The translations under genes were made by a program, and so were the position numbers. The notes under the pieces are model-generated. The model did no database searches. It saw nothing but the letters and a program-made list of their open reading frames with translations, and was not told the DNA's origin. A stretch of 64,000 bases of DNA from Ulvibacter antarcticus (GTDB lineage Bacteria > Bacteroidota > Bacteroidia > Flavobacteriales > Flavobacteriaceae). Where the stretch lies: contig NZ_REFC01000012.1 of NCBI RefSeq assembly GCF_003688405.1, positions 434,001 through 498,000 of the forward strand, written 5' to 3'. Below are positions 52,236-61,556 of the stretch, one piece after another; position 1 is the stretch's first letter; the number at the start of each line of letters is the position of its first letter.

Positions 52236-54989
52236 TTAAAACTTAAAATTATAGGTGATCGTTGGAACCGGGACTGAAAAGATCGAAGTTTTATACGCTT
52301 TTATCTGCCCATCTTCATTTACAAAGAACACCGAATACGGATTATTTCTCCCTAGCACATTGTACACCGATATATTAATAAAACTGTGTGCTAGTTTATT
52401 CTTTTTATGATTTCCTTCAATATTGAATCCTAGATCCAAACGGTAGTAATCCGGGATTCTAAACTGATTTCTATCACTGTATAACACCTGCTCTTCTCCT
52501 GCGAAAACAAAGCTTCCAATAGGATAGGTTACGGGTCGACCAGTTTGATAGGTGAAATTTCCAGAAAAACTAAAACGCTTTGTAAGTTTATAATTAGCCA
52601 CCATTGTGAAATCATGGGGTTTGTCATAATTCGCTGCAAAGAATTCTCCGTTATTCACCTGCTCTTGTCGTATCTCACTATCGAGTTTTATAAGGGCTCG
52701 CGAATAGCTATACCCAAAATAACCGTTTAAACGCCCCTTATTTTTCTTGATTAAAAATTCTACCCCATAAGCTTTTCCTTCTCCTTGAAGCAACTCAGTT
52801 TCTAAATCGTCATTTAAAATTAACTGCGCACCAATCTTATAATCTAAAAGGTCGTTCATCTTTTTGTAATAGCCTTCCAAACTAAATTCCAGGTCTTCGT
52901 CCACAATGTTTTTAAAGAACCCTATAGAATATTGATCTGCTCGTTGTGGTTCTACATTTAAATCTGAAAGCTTCCAAATGTCTGTTGGCGACATGGTAGT
53001 ATTAGTCGACAGTAAATGTAGATACTGTATCGTTCGATTATAGGCAGCTTTAAATGAAAAATCATTCCCGAGTAAATACCTACCGGAAATTCGATACTCC
53101 GGACCACCGTAGGTCTTTATCACCTCGTTCTTACCATAACTCTTAACCTCAGTAACCGAATTCTCTGATCTTGGCTCCCCATCGGCATACACATTTTGCG
53201 TTGCCTCACCCAATGCTGCATATATCGAATATCGCAAGCCGATATCCACCAATAACTTATCGTTTATTTCATATAAATCTGAAACATAAATCGCAGATTC
53301 CAATCCTTTTTCCCTATCGATTGTTTTTGCGTTCACATCAGAGTTAGCTCCTATTGGCACAATTTCACCCGGATCTATCGAATATATCTTACTACTTAAA
53401 CCGTAGCTTAATTTATGTGCGTCGCTTAGGTTGTAATTTAGATTTAGTTTTATCTGACTTTCATTTAGTTTGTAACCAAAGTCAAAATTATTGTTTGCAT
53501 CGGCTTCAAAACCGATATCATATTTATACTCACTGTTTACAAAAAGTAATTCACCACGGCTTTTTTCACTAAATCTATGGTTGTATTTTAAAGAAAGCAA
53601 TCGATTATTATAGGAAAAAACAGAATCGGAGGTAATACTAAATCGATCCTTACTGTAATAAAAAGTTCCCTGAAATGTATTATTTTCATTGATGGCGTGC
53701 TTGTATTTTACAATCGCATCATAAAAGGAAGCTTCACTGTTCTTAAGCTGCTCTTCATCAAGATTTTTAAGAATATAATCTGAATATGTAGCACGAACCC
53801 CCGCAATTACCGAAGCCTTTTCTTTTACAATAGGTACTTCAATCGCCATATTTGCCGTAATTGGCCCGATTGAACCTTCACCAGATACTTTTTCGGTATT
53901 TCCAGATTTAGTTTCTATATCAAACACCGAAGACAGTCGTCCGCCGTAGGAAGCTGGAATACTCGCTTTATACACTTCCAGACTTCCTGTCGTGAAAGGA
54001 TTCACGGCAGAAAAGAAACCCAAAAAGTGCGATGGATTATAGATTACTGCATCGTCCAATAAAATAAGGTTTTGGTCTGCCCTACCACCTCTTACGTTAA
54101 ATCCGCTTGAGCCTTCTCCTGTTGTTTTAATTCCGGGTAAGGTAGTAGCCACTTTTAAAATATCACGTTCTCCTAAGATTAACGGAATTGTTTTTATAGC
54201 TTCTATGTTTATCAAGGTAGCACCAACTACGGCATCTCGTACATTTGCATCTCTTTTAGAAGCTACGACCACTTCATCAAGTGCCTGTGCATTTTCTGTT
54301 AAGCTTAGATTCAATCTGCCGTTTCCATATACAATCACATCTTGAAATATCTGCTCAAAGCCCAATAAGTTTGTTTCCAGCTTATTGAGTCCGTAAGGCA
54401 ATGTAAGGGTATAATTTCCATTGTCATCAGTCACTGCATAATGTGTACGATCTAAAGTAGAAATAGACAAGCTAGCTACGCCTTCGTCGGTTTTTTCATT
54501 GATTACCCTTCCTGAAATTTCGTAATATTTTTTAGATGTAGCTGAGTTCTGCTTCCCAATAGTTATCAACCGATTTGTGCGGGATGACGTTTGTGAGGCA
54601 AACTCTTCCTGAAAAATTGGAGCTGTATTTTGGCTGTATTCTTCCTTATTTTCATCTTCAAAGTAACCAAGAGGCAATTTATCATTGACAATACTATTGT
54701 TCAACAAAAACACAGCCTTGTCATTACTGTAAAAATTTAGAGAGGTGTTTTCAAAAATTCCTCTTAGTACTGTAACTACTTCAGCCTGATCGAAGCTCTT
54801 GGTTACCTTCTGATTCTGAAGCCAGGAAGTTTCAAAGAAAAATTGGAGTCCACTTTTACGTTCTACCTCTAAAATGGCGGTTTCCAGTGGCGTATCTTTA
54901 AAATCGACGCTTATCTTCGTTGCTGATTGTCCATATAACTGTATAATTGACATTAATGCAATAAGGAATGCTATATATTTCTTTTTCAT
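52236..54989 (-). CDS. TonB-dependent receptor with STN and carboxypeptidase-like N-terminal domains
   Basis: A 917-residue outer-membrane receptor counted from the ATG at 54989 (signal MKKKYIAFLIALMSIIQLYGQ). It has an STN (secretin/TonB short N-terminal) domain (about 25-95, SVDFKDTPLETAILEVERKS), a carboxypeptidase-like domain (about 155-240) and a plug (about 240-360, NVRGGRADQNLILLDDAVIY). A 22-strand barrel runs to the end, with closing FKF. STN domains usually signal to FecR/ECF-sigma pairs, but none is adjacent. It is the second gene of a four-gene operon. The ligand is unknown. Confidence 0.9.
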   Translation of the reverse strand: MKKKYIAFLIALMSIIQLYGQSATKISVDFKDTPLETAILEVERKSGLQFFFETSWLQNQKVTKSFDQAEVVTVLRGIFENTSLNFYSNDKAVFLLNNSIVNDKLPLGYFEDENKEEYSQNTAPIFQEEFASQTSSRTNRLITIGKQNSATSKKYYEISGRVINEKTDEGVASLSISTLDRTHYAVTDDNGNYTLTLPYGLNKLETNLLGFEQIFQDVIVYGNGRLNLSLTENAQALDEVVVASKRDANVRDAVVGATLINIEAIKTIPLILGERDILKVATTLPGIKTTGEGSSGFNVRGGRADQNLILLDDAVIYNPSHFLGFFSAVNPFTTGSLEVYKASIPASYGGRLSSVFDIETKSGNTEKVSGEGSIGPITANMAIEVPIVKEKASVIAGVRATYSDYILKNLDEEQLKNSEASFYDAIVKYKHAINENNTFQGTFYYSKDRFSITSDSVFSYNNRLLSLKYNHRFSEKSRGELLFVNSEYKYDIGFEADANNNFDFGYKLNESQIKLNLNYNLSDAHKLSYGLSSKIYSIDPGEIVPIGANSDVNAKTIDREKGLESAIYVSDLYEINDKLLVDIGLRYSIYAALGEATQNVYADGEPRSENSVTEVKSYGKNEVIKTYGGPEYRISGRYLLGNDFSFKAAYNRTIQYLHLLSTNTTMSPTDIWKLSDLNVEPQRADQYSIGFFKNIVDEDLEFSLEGYYKKMNDLLDYKIGAQLILNDDLETELLQGEGKAYGVEFLIKKNKGRLNGYFGYSYSRALIKLDSEIRQEQVNNGEFFAANYDKPHDFTMVANYKLTKRFSFSGNFTYQTGRPVTYPIGSFVFAGEEQVLYSDRNQFRIPDYYRLDLGFNIEGNHKKNKLAHSFINISVYNVLGRNNPYSVFFVNEDGQIKAYKTSIFSVPVPTITYNFKF

Positions 54990-55020
54990 TGTAGGCTCCT
55001 CACAAATTTTACTGTTTTTA

Positions 55021-55740
55021 CTATAACAAACTGCCATCCAAATAGGTAACCAGCTTGATCATAAAACTATTTCGGTTCGATTTATACAAGGCTCTATAAC
55101 TTTTATAGAAGTCTTTAACTTGTTGGTATTGATCGGGCATTAAATCTTTAAAATCCCGATACGCATTCACTACTTTATAATGTCCGTTGTAATAAACCAT
55201 ATAAAAATTATCTGACTTAAAGCGATACTGTACCCCGCTACTCACTGCCTTTTCTTTTTTGGTTTTTACATTTTTTATATAAAGTTCTACCTTCTCACTT
55301 TTAAACCCTACCTCATAGAATCCATTTTTATTTCCATTGAGATCTATATTCGACAAACGAACAAAATCGTGAGTATACAGCGTGAAATTCGACACTTTTC
55401 CAGATATTAACTGAACGCTAAAAACACTCATATTATCATCAGACTTTGTGATAAGCTGATCTTCGAACAAATCGTACTTTAATAACACATTCGAATACAA
55501 TTGCCCATCATATACCACTGTGCCTCTACTAAAATCAAATAGATTGTAATACCTATGTGTTTTATCCGTATTATTATAAATATCCTTAAACTCTGTACCA
55601 TTGTATAGCCCAGTGTTTTCTTGGCTTACAATCGCATCGTAAGCTTCATATACATCATGATTTTTGGAAGTTTGTGCTAGGGTTGCTATGGTGAAAAATA
55701 GACACGTAAAATAGAGTGTGATTTTCTTATTCAAAAACAT
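55021..55740 (-). CDS. Exported protein of unknown function, first gene of receptor operon
   Basis: A 239-residue protein with signal MFLNKKITLYFTCLFFTIATLAQ. It is beta-rich and Tyr/Asp-rich (YDAIVSQENTGLYNGTEF, LYSNVLLKYDLFEDQLI). The C-terminal segment, LMPDQYQQVKDFYKSYRALYKSNRN, is helical. It ends 31 bases before the TonB receptor start. Similar proteins precede STN-containing receptors with DUF4249 in flavobacteria, but I know of no function. The 330-base gap to 56071 holds the promoter region of this gene and of the next plus-strand gene. Confidence 0.7.
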   Translation of the reverse strand: MFLNKKITLYFTCLFFTIATLAQTSKNHDVYEAYDAIVSQENTGLYNGTEFKDIYNNTDKTHRYYNLFDFSRGTVVYDGQLYSNVLLKYDLFEDQLITKSDDNMSVFSVQLISGKVSNFTLYTHDFVRLSNIDLNGNKNGFYEVGFKSEKVELYIKNVKTKKEKAVSSGVQYRFKSDNFYMVYYNGHYKVVNAYRDFKDLMPDQYQQVKDFYKSYRALYKSNRNSFMIKLVTYLDGSLL

Positions 55741-56043
55741 ATGAGGTTCTACTGGTTAATGAGCTAATAAAACTACTAAATCCAAGTTGTATAAAGAAGT
55801 TAAAATTTTAAGATTGTGGAATGCTTTTCATATTTATTTCAAAACGCTAACATTCAGGATAATTGATTGCCTTATCTCTATGTTTTATTTATTTTCTTCG
55901 GAAATGTTCGCGTTTTAAAAGATGTTAGCATAACATATAAGAGCAAAAAACCCTTCAGAAACATTCTAAATGTGATTGGGTTTCTTCTGAAGCATTTGCT
56001 TTCGTTTGAACACTTTTATAAATCTATTCTGAAAGTATTTAAA

Positions 56044-56051
56044 TACTTTTG
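56044..56051 (+). promoter_or_regulatory. TACTTTTG -7 box
   Basis: TACTTTTG matches TAnnTTTG and lies 19 bases before the ATG at 56071. This argues against a longer frame reaching back to 55867. The gap also carries a CTTCGGAA word (55896) and several one-mismatch relatives (TTCTGAAG at about 55987, TTCAGAAG at 56054). Confidence 0.5.
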
Positions 56052-56070
56052 CTTTCAGAAGAAAAAAGAA

Positions 56071-56547
56071 ATGAAAGCTGCCACTGTTTCAGAAATAAAA
56101 AAAGAACTCAAATTCCGTTCTACCGAACAACTTATGGAACTCTGTCTGCGTTTAGCCCGTTTCAAAAAGGAAAACAAGGAACTACTAACTTATCTGTTAT
56201 TTGAAAGCGATGATGAAGAAGCTTTCATTCGATCCATAAAATCTGAAATGGACGAACAATTCGAGACTATTAACACGAATTCCTACTTTTATATTAAGAA
56301 AAGCGTCCGTAAAATATTGCGAAACGTAAAGAAGTATATTCGGTATAGTCCTTTAAAAGAGACCGAGGTAGAATTATTGCTCTATTTTTGTAACAAATTA
56401 AAGGATTTGAACCCATCTATAAAACGAAATGTGACGCTTCTTAATTTATATAATCGTCAATTGGATTTTATTAGTAAAAAAATCACTGCCTTACACGAAG
56501 ACCTTCAATACGATTATAATAAAGAGCTGGAAGATTTGGCTTTTTAA
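56071..56547 (+). CDS. Conserved hypothetical, all-helical 158-residue protein
   Basis: The start at 56071 is set by the promoter box just upstream. The product is soluble, charged and helical (VSEIKKELKFRSTEQLMELCLRLARFKKENKELLTYLLF, then ESDDEEAFIRSIKSEMDEQF). It resembles a HEAT-like or coiled protein with no known motif. It lies 21 bases before the ArsC-family gene, so the two are probably co-transcribed. Confidence 0.65.
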   Translation: MKAATVSEIKKELKFRSTEQLMELCLRLARFKKENKELLTYLLFESDDEEAFIRSIKSEMDEQFETINTNSYFYIKKSVRKILRNVKKYIRYSPLKETEVELLLYFCNKLKDLNPSIKRNVTLLNLYNRQLDFISKKITALHEDLQYDYNKELEDLAF

Positions 56548-56568
56548 ACTAAAAACAACACCAATATA

Positions 56569-56910
56569 ATGATCACTATTTACCACAATAACCGTTGCAG
56601 CAAATCGAGAGAATGTTTTGGATTACTCGAAGATAAAAAAATAGAGATGGAAGTTATAAACTATCTACAAGACCCTATTTCAGAAGAAAAACTTAGAGAA
56701 ATAATCACACTCTTAGGCATTGCTCCTATTATTCTTGTTCGTAAAAATGAAGCAATTTGGAAAGAGAATTTCAAAGGTAAAAATATGAGCGATGAGGATG
56801 TGATTAAAGCGATGCTTAAATACCCGAAGTTAATGGAACGACCTATCGTTATTAATGGAAAAAAAGCGGTGATAGGAAGACCCCCAGTTAAAGTGCTGGA
56901 AATTTTATAA
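56569..56910 (+). CDS. arsC: ArsC/Spx-family protein (arsenate reductase, glutaredoxin type)
   Basis: A 113-residue thioredoxin-like ArsC. The active cysteine is in YHNNRCSKSRE, and the oxyanion-binding arginines lie in MERPIVINGKKAVIGRPP. This matches glutaredoxin-coupled arsenate reductase, reducing arsenate to arsenite. No arsB or arsR is near, so a general thiol role (YffB-like) is equally possible. Confidence 0.85.
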   Translation: MITIYHNNRCSKSRECFGLLEDKKIEMEVINYLQDPISEEKLREIITLLGIAPIILVRKNEAIWKENFKGKNMSDEDVIKAMLKYPKLMERPIVINGKKAVIGRPPVKVLEIL

Positions 56911-56936
56911 TTCGACCCCCGACTTTTTAACAAAAC

Positions 56937-56972
56937 TTTGGCTATTCTCGACTAAACGTACGGCTATTTTCG
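56937..56972 (+). promoter_or_regulatory. Promoter of the second TonB-type receptor
   Basis: TTTG (56937-56940) and TATTTTCG (56965-56972) with 24 bases between them, near the Bacteroidota pattern. The -7 box variant with TTCG is the same as at 48117. Confidence 0.4.
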
Positions 56973-56995
56973 CAGTCAAATCGGCTAAAATAAAG

Positions 56996-59503
56996 ATGAG
57001 AATATACCTTTCACTACTTTTTGTTTGTATTACATTCACAAGTTACGCACAAAGACCTAATACTGAAATGATTTCGGTTTCGGGTACCATCATCGAAGAA
57101 GGATCTAACATACCCTTAGAATATGCAACCGTTGCTTTTATAGATGCATCCAATAAAATAGTGACAGGAGGAATAACCGACATCAACGGAACCTATAAAA
57201 TTGATGTAGCTCCCGGGGTTTACACCGTACAATTTGAGTTTATTTCTTATCAAACAAAAAGACTCACAAATCAACGATTAGTTAAAGACATTACTTTACC
57301 AAGAGTTTTATTGTCCCTCGATGCTTCAAGCCTGGACGAGGTAGTGGTAAGGGCCGAAACCACCGAGGTGCAAGTTCGTTTGGATAAAAAAATATACAAT
57401 ATCGGGAAAGATTTAACTGCAAGCGGTGCTACAGTAAGTGATGCCCTGAATAACGTGCCATCGGTAACAGTGGATGTTGAAGGTGCTATTAGCCTTAGAG
57501 GGAATGAAAACGTTCGTATCCTTATTAATGGTAAGCCGTCTGCTATCGCCGGATTTGGTTCAACAGATGCTCTAAGACAACTTCCCGCCGAAGCTATAGA
57601 ACGGGTCGAAGTTATTACGTCACCTTCGGCAAGATATGACGCTGAAGGAACTGCAGGAATAATTAATATTATTTTAAAGAAGGAAAAAACACTTGGACTT
57701 AATGGTTCCTTCACTGCGAATTACGGAGTTCCTTTAAGTAGCGGAATCACGGCAAATATTAACTTACGGACAGACAAATTCAATATCTTTAATACTACGG
57801 GAGTGCGTTATAGTAATTCTCCCGGAAATGCTTTTTTTGATAACCGTTATTTTTCGAGAACCATAATCGATACAGCCACTGGTAATCCAATAACTGTAGA
57901 TCCTGCCTTCGATAGAAGTACCGAAAAACGAAATTACGACAGGTTGAGAACGGGTTTCAATACCAATCTTGGAATTGAATACTTTATAACCGATAAATCT
58001 TCTCTTACCGCTTCTGTATTTGCCCGAACAGGGGATGACACTACCACTACTACCAATCTAACAAATGATTATGAGACGCTAGACAATCTTGCATTTACCA
58101 GAGTAAGAATCGAAAATGAAGACGAAGATGAATTTAGCTATCAATTTAGTTTAAACTATGTCAATAAGTTTAATGACGATGGTCATGAACTTACCGTTGA
58201 CTTTCAGTACGAGAATGACTCAGAGACTGAGAAATCTTTTATTACCGAACAAACTACTTTTCCAAGTATAGTAGCTTCTCCTTCTGAAGATATAACAAGT
58301 ATAGAAGATCAAAACGAATATTTAGCCGCAGCCGATTATGTGCTGCCAATTGGTGAAAATGCTCAATTTGAAGCAGGTTATCGCGGAACCTTTGACCAGA
58401 CTGTTACAGATTATACCTTGTTAGAAGAAGCTGGTACAACAGGGGTATTTATACGAAATGATGACATCTCTAATGTATTTACATATAATGAGAATGTGAA
58501 TGCACTCTACACCCAATACGGAAATAAATTTGGTGACTTCTCCTTCCTTTTAGGATTGCGTATGGAAAACACTCAGTTAAAAGGAAAGGTTAATGCCGAG
58601 ATAGAAACTACAGATCCAAATGCAGTTCCATTAAATTTCGATAAGAACTACACTGGTCTGTTCCCTACTGTTAATTTAATTTATGAATTGGCCGAAGACG
58701 AGAATATCACGCTGGGGTACAACCGGAGAATCAATCGACCAAGAAATTGGTTTATCAATCCGTTCCCATCTCGTTCAAGTGAGGCGAATATATTTCAGGG
58801 AAATCCTGATTTAAATCCAGCTTACGCCAGTGCTTTCGATCTTGGTTATTTAAAACGATGGGGGAGAAAATTTACATTAACGACTTCAATATATTTTCAA
58901 AATGAAACAGATGCTTTTGAGCGTATTCAGGAAGACACTGGGCAAATCACTTCCAATGGGACTCCTATAATTCGTACGATTCCTATCAACTTATCGACTA
59001 ACAAACGTTATGGCTTTGAAGCAGGCGTGCTCTACAACCCTTTAAAATGGTTGCGACTAAACAGTAGTTTTAACTTTTTTAAGTTTGTTACTGAAGGCTC
59101 ATTTAACGACATCGATTATGGTGCCGAAAACACCAGCTGGTTCGCCAGATTTAGCTCGAAAGTAAGTTTACCAGCTAAAATTGATTGGCAAACAAGTGCA
59201 TTTTACCGTGGTCCTAACAATAATTCACAGACAGTAAGTGAAGGGATTTTTATTATGAACCTTGCCCTTAGCAAGGACATTATGAATGATAATGCAACCT
59301 TTGCATTTAATGTAAGCGATCTTTTAAATTCCAGAAAGCGAAGTTCTGTTACCACAACCGAAACATTTACAAGCGCAAGTGAATTTCAATGGAGAGAACG
59401 ACAGTTTAACTTATCGTTTACCTATAGATTTAATGAAAAGAAAAAGCGAGAAAGAGGACAAGGAGGCAATGGTGGAGATGAAGGTGAAGGTTTCGAAGGA
59501 TAA
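56996..59503 (+). CDS. TonB-dependent receptor family outer-membrane beta-barrel protein
   Basis: An 835-residue protein. The signal peptide ends FTSYAQ. A carboxypeptidase-like domain (about 27-110, VSGTIIEEGSNIPLEYATV) is followed by a plug (about 115-225, LNNVPSVTVDVEGAISLRGNENV and SPSARYDAEGTAGIINIILKK). An OMP_b-brl_3 barrel with a final LSFTYRFNEKKK follows. The 20-residue Gly/Glu/Arg tail after the barrel is unusual. Single-gene unit with a strong terminator behind it. The ligand is unknown. Confidence 0.9.
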   Translation: MRIYLSLLFVCITFTSYAQRPNTEMISVSGTIIEEGSNIPLEYATVAFIDASNKIVTGGITDINGTYKIDVAPGVYTVQFEFISYQTKRLTNQRLVKDITLPRVLLSLDASSLDEVVVRAETTEVQVRLDKKIYNIGKDLTASGATVSDALNNVPSVTVDVEGAISLRGNENVRILINGKPSAIAGFGSTDALRQLPAEAIERVEVITSPSARYDAEGTAGIINIILKKEKTLGLNGSFTANYGVPLSSGITANINLRTDKFNIFNTTGVRYSNSPGNAFFDNRYFSRTIIDTATGNPITVDPAFDRSTEKRNYDRLRTGFNTNLGIEYFITDKSSLTASVFARTGDDTTTTTNLTNDYETLDNLAFTRVRIENEDEDEFSYQFSLNYVNKFNDDGHELTVDFQYENDSETEKSFITEQTTFPSIVASPSEDITSIEDQNEYLAAADYVLPIGENAQFEAGYRGTFDQTVTDYTLLEEAGTTGVFIRNDDISNVFTYNENVNALYTQYGNKFGDFSFLLGLRMENTQLKGKVNAEIETTDPNAVPLNFDKNYTGLFPTVNLIYELAEDENITLGYNRRINRPRNWFINPFPSRSSEANIFQGNPDLNPAYASAFDLGYLKRWGRKFTLTTSIYFQNETDAFERIQEDTGQITSNGTPIIRTIPINLSTNKRYGFEAGVLYNPLKWLRLNSSFNFFKFVTEGSFNDIDYGAENTSWFARFSSKVSLPAKIDWQTSAFYRGPNNNSQTVSEGIFIMNLALSKDIMNDNATFAFNVSDLLNSRKRSSVTTTETFTSASEFQWRERQFNLSFTYRFNEKKKRERGQGGNGGDEGEGFEG

Positions 59504-59522
59504 ATATTTCAGAAAACAACAT

Positions 59523-59556
59523 AAAAAAAGAGCGTTGCCATTAGCAACGCTCTTTT
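59523..59556. terminator. Bidirectional terminator
   Basis: GAGCGTTGC (59530-59538) pairs with GCAACGCTC (59544-59552) between an A-run and a T-run. It serves the receptor gene and the small minus-strand gene at 59577. Confidence 0.9.
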
Positions 59557-59576
59557 ATATTTATAAACCTTTCTAC

Positions 59577-59747
59577 TTAAGGTAATTTTTCTGCTTTTAT
59601 CCCGTCTCTCTTCATTTTCCAGTTTTCATATAATGCACCACCTATCCAGTAAGGGATTATAGATACTAAGAAGATCATTAACCAAAAACCGATGGTTAAG
59701 ATGGTTAAGAATGCTAAAAATCCTAAATACTGATCAAAATCGAACAT
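59577..59747 (-). CDS. Small membrane protein of 56 residues
   Basis: ATG (plus CAT 59745-59747) to TAA (59577-59579). Two hydrophobic stretches fuse into a long membrane segment (about 8-40) with a Pro-Tyr-Trp break, then a basic tail (YENWKMKRDGIKAEKLP). It is followed by the bidirectional terminator, supporting a real transcript. Function is unknown. The space from 59748 to 59926 is AT-rich with one CTTCGGAA word (59896). Confidence 0.7.
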   Translation of the reverse strand: MFDFDQYLGFLAFLTILTIGFWLMIFLVSIIPYWIGGALYENWKMKRDGIKAEKLP

Positions 59748-59926
59748 AACTAAACTGGGTTTTAATGATGCTTCAAAGATAATAGGTTTTTTTTATAAAA
59801 AGGAAATGAATTATAATATTTATTCCATAAAAAGAATTGACATTGTTAACAACAACTGTTGATTGTTCATCTTAAATTCAAATGGATTTTAATGGCTTCG
59901 GAAGGAGTCGAGACTTTATTAAAAGA

Positions 59927-59957
59927 TTGGGTTTAACTCCTGATTTAGTTACCTTTG
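59927..59957 (+). promoter_or_regulatory. fumC promoter
   Basis: TTG (59927-59929) and TACCTTTG (59950-59957) separated by 20 bases are a textbook Bacteroidota promoter. The ATG lies 27 bases after the -7 box. Confidence 0.7.
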
Positions 59958-59984
59958 TATACATAGTATAAAACAACGAAAACA

Positions 59985-61379
59985 ATGGAATTCAGAATAG
60001 AAAAAGATACCATGGGCGAGGTGAAAGTGCCTTCCAACAAGCTATGGGGAGCGCAAACAGAACGTTCACGGAATAATTTTAAAATTGGTCCTTCCGGATC
60101 GATGCCTTTAGAAATTGTTTATGGTTTTGCCTATTTAAAAAAAGCAGCTGCATTTACCAATTGTGAATTAGGAGTGCTGTCTGAAGAAAAAAGAGACCTT
60201 ATAGGAAAAGTCTGTGACGAAATTCTAGCCGGAAAGCACGATGACCAGTTTCCATTAGTAATTTGGCAAACTGGAAGTGGTACTCAGAGCAATATGAATG
60301 TAAACGAAGTAATCGCAAACAGAGCCCATCAAATCGCAGGAAAGAAAATAGGAGAAGGTGAAAAAACCTTACAACCTAATGATGATGTAAACAAATCACA
60401 GTCGTCTAATGATACTTTCCCAACGGGAATGCACATCGCGGCTTACAAAAAACTGCTTGAAGTTACAATACCGGGTGTAAAACAACTTCATAAAACTTTG
60501 GATGCTAAAGCTAAAGAATATAACAATGTGGTAAAAATAGGGCGCACACATCTTATGGACGCAACTCCCCTAACTCTTGGTCAGGAATTTAGTGGATATG
60601 CAGCTCAATTAAAATTTGGATTGAAGGCTTTAGAAAATACGTTACCTCATTTATCACAACTAGCATTAGGAGGAACCGCAGTAGGAACCGGAATTAATAC
60701 TCCGAAAGGCTATGACGTAAACGTTGCTGCGAATATTGCGAAATTCACCGGATTCCCATTTATAACTGCTGAAAATAAATTTGAAGCGCTGGCAGCGCAC
60801 GATGCAATCGTGGAATCTCATGGTGCTTTAAAACAATTAGCAGTTGCCCTTAATAAAATTGCGAATGATATTAGAATGCTCGCCAGCGGACCAAGAAGCG
60901 GAATCGGTGAAATATCCATTCCTGCAAATGAGCCCGGATCGTCAATTATGCCTGGAAAGGTAAATCCAACGCAATGTGAAGCCCTTACTATGGTTTGTGC
61001 TCAAGTAATTGGAAACGATGTGGCGATTACGGTTGGCGGGATGCAAGGACACTATGAATTAAATGTGTTCAAACCTGTAATGGCAGCTAATTTCTTACAG
61101 TCTGCTCAATTGATTGGAGATGCGTGTAACTCATTCGACGAACATTGCGCCCAAGGTATAACACCTAATTATGAGGTGATTAAGAAACAACTTAACAACT
61201 CACTAATGTTGGTTACCGCCTTAAATCCGAAAATTGGTTATTATAAGGCAGCCGAAATTGCGAATACAGCGCATGAAAACGGAACTACTTTAAAGGAAGA
61301 AGCCGTAAAACTTGGTTATTTAACTGAAGAAGAATTCGATGCCTGGGTAAAACCTGAAAATATGGTGGGAAATATTTAA
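59985..61379 (+). CDS. fumC: Class II fumarate hydratase
   Basis: A 464-residue iron-free fumarase of the citric acid cycle, converting fumarate and water to malate. It starts [23 protein letters not shown]. It has the substrate motifs [14 protein letters not shown] and [14 protein letters not shown], the catalytic histidine region [10 protein letters not shown] and the signature [11 protein letters not shown]. Cytoplasmic homotetramer; normal length. It has its own promoter and terminator (61437-61468). Confidence 0.96.
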   Translation: MEFRIEKDTMGEVKVPSNKLWGAQTERSRNNFKIGPSGSMPLEIVYGFAYLKKAAAFTNCELGVLSEEKRDLIGKVCDEILAGKHDDQFPLVIWQTGSGTQSNMNVNEVIANRAHQIAGKKIGEGEKTLQPNDDVNKSQSSNDTFPTGMHIAAYKKLLEVTIPGVKQLHKTLDAKAKEYNNVVKIGRTHLMDATPLTLGQEFSGYAAQLKFGLKALENTLPHLSQLALGGTAVGTGINTPKGYDVNVAANIAKFTGFPFITAENKFEALAAHDAIVESHGALKQLAVALNKIANDIRMLASGPRSGIGEISIPANEPGSSIMPGKVNPTQCEALTMVCAQVIGNDVAITVGGMQGHYELNVFKPVMAANFLQSAQLIGDACNSFDEHCAQGITPNYEVIKKQLNNSLMLVTALNPKIGYYKAAEIANTAHENGTTLKEEAVKLGYLTEEEFDAWVKPENMVGNI

Positions 61380-61436
61380 CATTTCATTTTTGGTTAAAAA
61401 GCCTCGATAATACAGGGCGTACAACTAGATTAGACT

Positions 61437-61468
61437 AAGTCATTCAGGATAACTGGATGACTTTTTTT
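61437..61468 (+). terminator. fumC terminator
   Basis: AAGTCATTCAG pairs with CTGGATGACTT with one T-G wobble, followed by seven T. It lies about 57 bases behind the fumC stop. Confidence 0.85.
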
Positions 61469-61520
61469 GTGCATTTCATCGATTAAATGCAAATAAATTA
61501 GTTTAAGTGTATATTATACC

Positions 61521-61528
61521 TATATTTG
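61521..61528 (+). promoter_or_regulatory. TATATTTG -7 box
   Basis: TATATTTG matches TAnnTTTG, 28 bases before the ATG at 61557; no clear -33 element. Confidence 0.5.
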
Positions 61529-61556
61529 AATACCCAAATTAATTTAACCTATTTAT

